Assembly: GCF_050948175.1 (NCBI RefSeq)
Contig: NC_135195.1
Location: 10,940,001 to 11,004,000 of the forward strand
Reading direction: 5' to 3'
DNA from: Xylocopa sonorina
Lineage: Eukaryota; Arthropoda; Insecta; Hymenoptera; Apidae
Length of the DNA stretch: 64,000 nucleotides
Each line of letters begins with the position of its first letter. Within the stretch, counting starts at the first letter, position 1. This document shows, piece by piece, positions 13,064 through 24,200 of this stretch. The translations under genes were made by a program, and so were the position numbers. The notes under the pieces were generated by a model that was not told the DNA's origin, searched no databases, and saw only the letters and a program-made list of their open reading frames with translations.

Positions 13064-15219
13064 TTTTGTTAAGTTCTGCTAAAAGTTAATTATGACCGAT
13101 GTTCACTTTTTAATGAACTTAGTTGCACATTGACAACTGTGTTTTCGTCGCAGGTGATCGAGCTTCAAATACTTTCTCGCAAACAAGCCAATTATCAGAT
13201 GCCATAACGTAATCCTTTTAATGTTCTTGCACGTGATAGCAAGCGGAAATTGAAGAAAATTTCACCGGTTTCTTTGGTCCCCTCGTGTTTTACAAGATGT
13301 CTAGTCAATTTAAAGGTAACTAATGAAAGGAATATGCTTACTTTTTGGAATGTTAATAACCACAGCGATTTAAGAGATCACTTCTTATTATCGATTACTC
13401 TGATCACCCAACGAAAACTGCTCCAACAATTTCATCATGGACTAGACACTGTATCCCTGGCTGTGCAAAGGTTTACTCCGATATCGAAACAATTATTCCA
13501 AAACGGCACAACCCGTCCAAAGACCACTTTGAGCGATTTTCCATTTTTAATTTACCGACGTCCCTCGTTTAATCAGCACATCGAACCAAACGGTTCCACA
13601 CAAATCTCTCGCTCCTCTATCCTCGCCCTTTTTTTAATCGTACGCACTTTGTCCTTTGCACATCCACGGTTCGAATGGACGAAGGGGATGTTTACCATGT
13701 CTCCCTGGATCCCTGACGAACGTTGAGAGAGAATGCTCGCAGGAACCCGTGATCATGCGATCGTCGCGGCTCGATCGCGATGAATAACGAAGTGGCCGTT
13801 GCCACCCCCGTGCGATAGGGCTTCGGGTGTGCCGGACAGTTCCGGTGCTTCTCTTTACCCGATTATAAGGACGATATTCCATTAGGCGGCGAATGAAAAT
13901 AGTCGAGTAAAACGTCAGTGAACGTTCAAATTATAGAGGAAGAGCATTCGGGGGGCTGCGAGGGAGGGGTGCTCCAGGATAACGTCATCGAGTGGATTAC
14001 ACTTCAAAGGAATTCTTATCCACCATTTGCGTACGGAAGCTTATTGTACGCCGAGGAATTAATCAAAATCGTATTACGGTAGAGTAAACAAGCGAAATCT
14101 CTGTTTCAGTACTTGTTAAATTTTAATCTGATTTTATTTATGTGAGGTGGTAGGCCATACGTGGGGTAGTTCTTGGTTTCGTTCATATCTTACGGTGAAC
14201 GCTACCTCCGTTACCGCGGTTATTTTTATATTATAGTAGCCTATAGTATTTATTAATTTTCGCGTTTTCATTGTAAATCTATGTTCTTTGCAATTCATTG
14301 TAGTAACATATATAATTATTTATAAAAAATGTATGATACATACCTACAATTTCAGGTACTGGCAAGTCCCTGCTTGGATTATTGAAATATATTTATAGTA
14401 CCTTTTAAAGGTTTTTCTACGCTTGATTTGTTAAATATTTAAAAATTAATGTAGTGTGAAAAGAATTTTGGGAACTACATACTCTAGGGTTTTTTATATG
14501 GACATTTATAAAGTTAAAGTTTATGTTAACAGTGCGGGTTCATACTTACGCTGCAATCATATCCTGAATGAGGAGAATTCTTAGATGTGAGTGTGATGTC
14601 TGATGAAAATTTCGATATCAATGAACTGCACGGTGGTAACGTTTCATAATTAAACAGTTGAATTTATTTTAAATTAATCGTGATGTTTGTTGTGGATACT
14701 AAAAGTATAAAACTGTAAAAATCACCTGTGAATGCTTAGAATAAAAATTTTAACACGTTCTACGGGAACGTTGCACTACCTATTAGCCATCCGTATAGAT
14801 GAATACCATCACGGAAAGAAGGGAAAGGAACGTGATAACATGTAAAGAAGACTATCGTGTCCATTGCTGTTTGCGATGAATAATGTCCATCGTATCGCCG
14901 CCGTTATTTGTGTGGATACTATGACGGAAATGGCTAACTGCGTTAACTACCCGGCTCTGAGACGTTCATATAAATATATGATTATTCACTCACATTATAT
15001 AAAACAAATATACTTTTTACACGATCGACATAGAATTTGTACCAGTAACACGTCGTAACAATAAATATCGTACGTATAATATATGTGCGTGTATATATAA
15101 TATATATACATAATATTTATATATGCGCATATTAAAACATTCATCAAAAATATTTATCTCTTGTGACAGATTATCTCGTATCGTTCACTTTTCCTTTCTC
15201 GGCCACATTCAGGTGGAGT
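13064..15219. other. Chaoptin upstream region and oys 3' flank; no gene seen
   Basis: This contains the chaoptin 5' UTR and promoter side, then AT-rich sequence leading to the acyltransferase stop codon. A TA-rich microsatellite lies at 15071-15130. A 158-codon open frame at 13250-13726 has no ATG at its start and no recognisable domain. I could not identify a TATA box or a confident factor site. Confidence 0.45.
15071..15130. repeat. TA/TG-rich microsatellite
   Basis: Runs of TATATA interrupted by TGTGCGTG and TACATA. Low-complexity sequence just past the oys stop codon. Confidence 0.7.
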
Positions 15220-18200
15220 TCACATGAATTTGCGCGCTGTTCCGTTTACTAATTCCTGAGAGGTATCCTTCCGCTTCTTCTTATCTTCTTGAACGGACGA
15301 TGGGATGTTCGGAAGACGTGGCGCGATTATTAATACAGCTAATCCCATTATATGTAGAAACAGGTATAAATGCCTAAAATGATGGTTCAACAGCTACGTT
15401 ATATCGCAACGACATTTAGATATTATTATACGGGAAGGCAAAAGTATCGTTGCTTACAGGTACACATTGATACTTGGCAAAAATTCCAAGAGTACAAAGC
15501 TGAATGTGATGTAGGCCATTAAGATTTTCGTTAAGACGAACGTAATCGCATCGTAGAGGAACTTTCTTTCCTTGGACCCTAAGAAATATGGTCGTATTTT
15601 ACGACGACTCTGAAAAGCATATATAAATAGATAGATCTCTTGTTAGCAGTTAATTGATAACATTTAGAATACATACGATCGATAATGCGAGGAACTTTTT
15701 ACTTACAGCACGTGACACCAGAGTGAAGAATGCTCCATTGGCGAACGTTAAATAGTAACCAGGATAAAAACCGTGCCATAAGGCTGAAAGAGCGTACGTA
15801 AATACAAGTTTATGGTGATTTACTCTTTCGTACACGATCGATCTAAGCCACAAATTGGTTCCCTTGTTCCAATGCTCTATGCTGTCTCTCAAGCTGAGAG
15901 ACATCTAAAAAATATTATTCCGTTAATCTTATATAAAAACAAAAATACATAAAACGCTACGGTTCACCTGAAGAAAATTTACCTCGAAACCATAAACGTC
16001 GATATTAGACGCTAGATCCCATTTGGGTTTACCATTCTCGTCGTATCCGCTGAAACCGAGCCCGGAATTATTACAAATTGCTTCAGCGAATATCCACGCG
16101 TGATAATATTTGAAACGGATAAGCATCGTGCTAACCATCAGGTACCACATCTTGTAGAAGACCGTCGTATTCTCTAAGAAGTCGTTCTCTGTAAATAAAA
16201 TGCAGCCCCGTCAGCGTAACTATGGCATGGGACGTCGCAGTGAATATTAAGAGAGCCAGAGTCGAACCTTTCAGCTTTTGAATCGAGTACGTCGGAATGA
16301 AAAAGACGAACATAGGTACGCACAACATGCTCACTATGACTTTTCTTACTACTGCGGGCATCGGCGACGGTTCCAGCACTATGTCGTAGCGGCAGGCATT
16401 TTTATCGTATCCCTTTAAAAGAAGAGGAAAGCAAAATTCGTATTCGCGTCGTTCACATCTAAATTTAAAACAGTTATTAAAATTTCTTTCCATTTATCGA
16501 TGTAAATAGGGGAGAAATACTGTTTTCCATAGAAACATTGTAAGAACGTACCAGGAAGAGAATTTAAATACATGGGACACTCTCATATATGAAGATAGAA
16601 TAACGAATCGAACAATATTCTAACCGTCAAAGATTTCGCTCCAGCTAGATTACGTCCGTAAATGTAATCGATGTAGTCGCGGTAAAAGATCACTGGTCCA
16701 GCCATCAGCGCTTGAAAGTGGAAGACGTAGCCGAAGTACTCTAACGTCGTTGGCATCTTTCTAAAATGAATGATACATAAAAAATTGGATTTGACCGTAG
16801 CGAACTTGTGAAAAAAAGAACGAAATGGTAAATCGACGACAGTGTATCGTCACTAATAATAACAACAATCGCGCAGAATCACCCGATGACGTGAGTAATA
16901 GACACATATTATAGCGTTCTCAAGTATAATTGATACAGCGATACGCGATGATGTATTCTTTATTTCCCCTCCCACCGATCGTCGACGCGTCGAGCATCAT
17001 ACTTTAATGTCGCGGAATACACAGCCGATTAAGGAAGACGTGAACTCACTTCACGGCTTGATGGCGTTGCGTTGGCGTTAGTTCTTCTTCACGTCGCGTT
17101 AGACCGTCGTGTATGCTGTACGCGAGGCTGGTTACTTTCTGCGTTATCACCATAAGCGGCCCTGTAATGCACACGATGCGACAACATCTTTATTTAGAAC
17201 AACCATTTTTTTTTACTCCTCGCTACCTATATACACGCGATACATTTATCGACACACGTCCTCTACATCAAGGAAGTAAACCAATCTTTTTTTACCATTT
17301 TTTTCAAGTAATATTATCGAAACGATAGATTAGAATTTAAATATAATATGATGGTGTTTGCGAGACCACCCCATAATATACGAACCTCCCGAATTTATAT
17401 TATATTATATAATATTCCGCAAGTTTAAGCAAGTATATATAAAATAATTAGCACGTTGACTGTTATAGTGATAATCCGTGACCAGTATCAGTCATACTCC
17501 AACACGAGCCTGATAACTGAGACGAACGCGCTGTTTAACAACGACATCGTCTTATTCGATCATATTTCACGGTATCTATAACACACGCGGTTTCAATAAG
17601 AGAACCCTGTACCGTGGCCCCCTCGGAGGAATCATAGGTGGATATAAAGCTCGCGTGTCAGTCAACGTGTCAAGCAACGCAAGCAATTAAGATCCACCGT
17701 GGTACTCGTAGCCGCGATTTACATCCGGAACTCTGCAATCTCGCTTTGTCAAACGGTTAAATGCAGTGCGATCGTACTCACCGGTGATATCGAGAGTGTA
17801 CGAGCCGTAATTGTACATCTGCCGATGGTAGTGCACGCAGGACAAGTAGAACAGCGATGTCGTCAGCACAACCCTGAAACGCATTTACCAAGATGAGCCG
17901 TTAAGTTCAAGGAGCGATCGTTGACCGTGGTAATGAGAATGAACGCGAACAGGCTTCAGCCTTTAATATCTCCCCGTTTACCGGTGATTCGCGATTGCGT
18001 GCGATGCTCGTAAGATCGTTCGCGATTAGAGACCTAGCAATTAAACGCGATGTGTAAATCAGAGAAAGGAGTATACATTGTAAAGAATCGCGAGAAGGGA
18101 TCGCTACAAATGTTTGCTGCTATAAGACTAGACTACTCTCTGTACATTACGCCATATTAGAAACCTCTGTTTGGGTGATCTACGCATTTTTCACATAATT

Positions 18201-21200
18201 TACAAACGCTGAGCGTTGGCGCAAATCTGCCGACTAATCTGAGAGCAAGTTTCCTACTCGATTACGGAAAGCTTGGTGCACGTAGGAATCGCATAAAGGA
18301 ATTGAAAGAATGAAGATTAATGATGGATTCATTTCATCGTATTATATATAATAGTAATAATAATGAAGATACTGGTGTGCATAACTTGCCTCTGCATGAT
18401 ACGAGGATTTTGTGTGCGCATTGCTATGTAACATAAGGCTGGGAGGCCTGCAAGGTGTATCGCCTGCCTGAAAAGACACGAGTTTCCTTTCTTAACGAAG
18501 CGAATTGGTTAAATTGCTACTGGATTGCTGATCCATGTCGTACGATAAACTTTCTTGTTTCCTTTAATTTACGTACACGCTAGAGCATACTGTTAATTCC
18601 TCTTGATGCCCCTATGCTCCCAGAGCACAAGGTGTTCAATCGTAATTAACGCAGCGCATCATTAAAATCTCATTATACTTAAACGCGAATAACATTAGTC
18701 GGAATAGTTACGTAAATTAAAGGTACGATGCATCAGGTAATAAAAGTATCAGAGAATTACTCCAGTTTGCGATTAATCTCGAATTAACGTATCAATTTGA
18801 TTTGCTACTTGTCTCGTTAAATTTGTACGTTCTATTTAAAAGTAATCTCGATGTTCTTGCTACAGCGATTAATTCTGAACATCCTCCGCAGAACAGAGTC
18901 GCAGAGTGATTCCTCGCAGAACACTGCCGTGCGTGTACTAAAGCTACAAGCTTTCTCTTCGATTAATTGTTTGAACATTATCCACGTTGATTTGTTTACC
19001 TGCCGAAGCAGAAATATCCGAGCGTGAGGCCGATGACGAGACTAAACACGAGTCTGGTAGCCGCTGTTACCTTGCCAGGACTAAGGAACGTTCGCAAAAA
19101 CCCAGCCAGTATCAATGCTGTGAACTGCGTCAGTAGGAAGTTCACCTGTGCAGAAAGAAAAACACATCTGCTACAACGGAACGTTGTTTTATATATTATT
19201 TACAAGTATCGATTGGTCTGCCGCTACCATCTTCAACGAAAGAATTATTCTGATCCACGTTGAATACAAATTATATTAATTAAAAATTTCCTATATACAT
19301 GTCCATGGATATGTATCACATAATTTAAACATCGTTACATATACTTACATTGTGTTAAACACATGTTACATTTTTCCATATCGCGCTCAGTCCGCGCTTC
19401 GTCGCACGCCAAAATTAAATGCATAGATATTCGCAGTCTAACTGTAACTTATTCAAGATGCAAGTGCAGTCCGATTGTGACAACTATTTGCGACGTTTAA
19501 ACGCAGCAATTACAGAAACGATTAATGTTCGCTAAAAGCTTCAGCTCGTGACTGGCAGCTCGTTGGAGCTGAACCGAGGGAACGCGTGTTTTCGTCTCGT
19601 TATCACGAGTTGACCTCGTTCGTTGAGAAGACGGTACCACGGGGAAGAACCGGATTGCACTAGCCATAATTATAAATGCCCTATGCGGGGATGTACCCTG
19701 ACGGAGCTCGATTGACCGCGACAAGAAAAACGCTAATCATTCCATTTTTGTCAATTCGATGACGACAAACTTACCAAGATAAGCGCGCAGGGGGGTAACG
19801 AAACATTTCAGAATAAAAATGTGGAATAACTCGACAAATTCAACAAATGAGAAATTATTGATGCTATCTTACATATTCTTATTTGGTTAAAAAAATGGAT
19901 TTAATTATTAATGGAAAAGGTACAATAATTCAGGCAAGGAAGAAAGGTCCAATAAGGATCGGTCGAGGATGTGTGCGAGTTGTGTAACTGTTCCTCCACA
20001 GAATCCTGAGAATGCGACTAACCACATTCTTCCTTTGTAGTCTTAAATTACGAAATGTTTAAAGAAAAGGTGATCGAGGCACCGGGTAATTCTGGTAACG
20101 ACTAGACTCGCGACATTGGTCGTTACTGGTTTTTCCACCGTTTGCAAGGTACAACAGAACGCGCGTTATGCTTGTATGAACTACGAAGGCCGTGGATGAA
20201 AGGGAACACGCTAGTCTGTATAGTGCCTTTATTGTTCCCCGGTGCTCTTAACGCACCGTATTCATAGGATAAAGAACGATTTTAGAAGAAAGAGAGATAA
20301 ACGCTGCGAGTTGCGCTCGATAGTCTGCTCTACCTGTAGAGCTACGTCGAAACGTGACGAATGGAATGGTAGTTTCTGCGAATGCAATTCCAAAGCGACA
20401 AACTACGATGAAATAAATTTTTTTTATTGTTCTAGAAGATATGGAAACTATTTTTTTTTACGCAAAGAAACGATGATTGATCTTTTCTTCGTTGCTATTT
20501 TTTGCTCAATATTTAATCCACTTATTATTTTCCAAATAAACTATATATGAATTCCTTTTTCTTCCTTGATTAAAATAATATCTGCACATAAAAATAAATC
20601 GATAAACGGATTGAATATACGCGCGTACCGACTGTTGCGATCTTTAATCTCGCATTATTGACCTCTGATGAACTGTATTGCGGAGTTCCCCGCACGGTCG
20701 TCGAGGAACAAGCAACCGGAGATAAAGAAAGAACCGGATAAGAAGTTGACGGTGAATCCCCCGTTAGTGGTAGCGTGTATCACAATGGCGACAGGGAAAG
20801 CCACATGTCCCTATATAAGAGAAGGTGATCACCGAAACTGGCATAGAGTTCAATCAGCTCCACACAAGAGCGTTCTAGATCCGCTGCAAGCATTTCCAAG
20901 CAAATCAAACGTCTTCCAAAATGAAGTTCATCGTGCTCGCCCTTTTCTGTGCGGTCGCATTCGCCGCCGCCCAAGAGGCTACCATGGAGGTAAGTGTACT
21001 TTATCAGTTTATCGAGTAGTCCTGAAATTACTATGCAATCGTAATGCATCTTCCGAAGTAATCATATTTGGCAATAATTCGTACATTACTATCATATATT
21101 AATCGGTTAATTACATCGTGGAGTAGCAGCGACGAGTTTTATGTCTCGATAAAAGAATTCCACCTTTCTGCAATCAACGCACTAAATTTCAAAGATAACT

Positions 21201-24200
21201 GTAAGAGAGAACTTGAGAGAACATTTCCTCGTTAACGAGAAATCGATTTTTTTCTCAGGAGGCAATGCGTTACCGACGAGAGGCCAATCCTCAGGGGTCT
21301 GTGCGCGCCGAGGTGAAGAAACCCTTGGGCGGGCCTGACCGTCGCCCGTCCGTCGACGTCGACTTCCAACGCCGCGTCTACGACAGGAACGGCATGACCG
21401 CGGACGCTTACGGAGGATTTAACGCCAGTCCAGGAATGAAAACCCAGCCCCACGCCGGCATACGTTTCGAAAAGGAGTACAAGAACGGCCAGCTCGGAGG
21501 ATTCGGTGCGGTTCAGCGCGGTCGTGGCGGTCGTCCCGACCCCGTCTTTGGAATCAGCGGCTCGTGGCGATTCAGACGCGACGCCCAAGAATTGATGGAG
21601 GAAGAGGAGCAACAGTGAAAGTTCACTTTACGCTCCGTTAAGAGCACTCGAACGATTTTCATCTAGACAAATCGCAGCTATCCATTGGGCATTATTTTTT
21701 TGTAAACAACAGGACGCAAACGGCTGCTTTTACAATGTATAAAAATCGTTCGATTGACAATCGACAAAATCAAATTGGTTGCATTTATCTAGCATTTAAT
21801 GAATATTTATGACGGCTATGCATTTATTTTATTCTGTATTGTTTTCTTTAAGCAATTGTATCTATTGATCGAGATTCATTGTAGATTTATTAGAATAAAT
21901 TGGAATTGGTAGATTGTAAATGGTGTACGATTATTTTTTTTCCCCCAACGAGAGTTCAGGGTGAAGGAACTAGCCGAATGCCAACGAGCTATTCGCGTGC
22001 TGGTTGTAACCGATAAGTGTTTGCAACAGCGCTACAACTCTTGAAAGTCATGCACGCGAGTAATAGGAAAATGTAGGAGAAATGGATGACGATAATAAAG
22101 AATGTTTAATCTCGATTAAAATACGCAATCAGAAACAGTGGACGTTGAATGTAAGAGCTATATGAATACGCAACAGCCACTCGATTATATAATATATAGT
22201 CTAACAGTTAAAGTTACACATTAAACGAATACATACATACATTATCAGTGATAAAAACTTTAAGATAATTGCGGAAGCACTGAATTCTATCGTACTTAAA
22301 AAGCGACACAAAAACTTGTGTAAAAGGCTTTTAAAGCGCGTAACGTTATAGAGCGGCTCTCTGATATTTCAAAACGAGGAAAAGAAAAAAAAAATTCAAA
22401 CCACTAATTTACATTTAATTAATAACGTATAAATTGCCGACAAACGACGTGTTGTAAAAACAGTTACAGTAAGAATACGCTATCCATATAATTGCACCGG
22501 TACCGCGACATCTTAGGTGCCATTATCCGTTTGAACATCATTTGAAACGAGTCGCGTCAACTTCTAATAAGAGAAACCGAAATGAAATAACGGTACCACG
22601 TGAAAATTGCACAGAGCCAACGACTTGTGAAACGGGGAAAAGGAAAAAGAACGAAAGTACGAAACAGGAAGCTACAGTGAAAGTTCACTGGAACGATTCT
22701 GAAACTCGAACGCGCGTATCGAAGTAATGCAAATTCCCCCGATATCAGAATGCAATTGAGATACTTTCCGTGCACTTTATGCACGGCTGGAGAACGAATT
22801 TATTTGGTATCGGTGTCGACTCGTTTCGACGCGAGGGTTCAAGATTAACAGATCACGTTTGACACGACACTCGGTAGACGAAAGGCCAATGATCCCAAGC
22901 ACGTTTACTCGCGGCCATGCGACACGAATCATACCTAGCTCGTATCCTTTTTATGCACCTGATCTTTGATCATTTGACCTCGTACTAATTATAGAGACGA
23001 TTGTCATTATATGCAAATCGGTCTTTTTAAACAAGTGACAAATGTTCCAATTTCTAGTAGAAAATACAAATAATCGCAGATACTTGTAGAGTGTAGTAAA
23101 TAGGACATTAAAGCATCAATGAATCATCGATTGTTAGTCACGCCACATCGAGGTGTGTCTTCATCGAAAAGATATGCGAATTTAGATCGCGCAACGTGAT
23201 AACCCACGTGATTTAATTGCGTCAGCTGTACTGATATCAATTGTAGAAATAATATTGAATTTTCGTTTCAATTGAGTAGGTTCTCTGAATAAACGGTTAT
23301 CGCGACGGCAGGAAATGATTATTTCAAGACACTTGTGTACATACATATTTATAGATAATTTGTAGAAATAAGAAGTTACAAAAATAAGGAACAAGTTCAA
23401 CGTAATCGACTAATTATACAAATTTGTTGATAAAAAGCGACAACTAAGTAACTGGAGAACTAGTTAATTCCAAATAACAACTAATATGTATACGTTACTC
23501 CATGTAACCGCAAGATTGACTGTTAAACAAATCGAATTGATTTAAGTCGACCCATTTTCATCGTGTTAAACAAAACGATTAACACTCCAGTAGCTACGCT
23601 AAAAGAAAAGGATAATACATACTTTTATGTCATTTAATTGACACGTCTATCATTAATAATTAAAACACAGTATGTAAATACGAATGCCGCGGATATTCAT
23701 GCAGATCTGCGAGCATAACTAGTATTGCGTAATTCCGTCCCTTTTTGTACGCGTTCCTCGCAAATGGCCGCCCTCCGACAATGATGCTCCAATACCATTT
23801 ACAGCCTCTGCGCGCACAATTGTTTCACACATAGACTCTGACCTCCAGTAACCCACATCGATACTGCGTAATGCATAACCTATTTACATTCACCTAGAAA
23901 CGTCGCATTTTTTCTTCCTTTTTCCGCGGCATCGGCAATTCGGTCCGTTGCTTAGAATAACGGGACCACGGCTCGTAACATGGCGCGGCCGTTTTTATCA
24001 AGGGCTAACAAGACCATCCAAGAACGAAACGGGAACCCAGCCATACCGCTTCTCGAAAATAGAAGATGGCCGTGTTTCGTTGCGCGTTCTGCGAGCCGTA
24101 TTACCAAGTACCCCGGTTCGCGGCGCATTCTTTGCCAGCCACGAATTACGAGCCCTGGTTCCGCGTGCCTTCCACGATGGCACATAACCGTTCCTGGATC

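Noticed and set aside
13210..13215. TAATCC, a K50 homeodomain (Otd-type) word upstream of chaoptin
   Set aside because: A single 6-mer is expected by chance in this length of AT-rich DNA, and no partner site is seen.
13250..13726. 158-codon open frame upstream of chaoptin
   Set aside because: It opens with TTG rather than ATG and shows no domain, signal peptide or splice partner. It lies in the chaoptin promoter side and looks like a chance frame.
22542..22784. Lys/Arg-rich frame downstream of hymenoptaecin considered as a second antimicrobial peptide
   Set aside because: No signal peptide, no family motif and no promoter elements.
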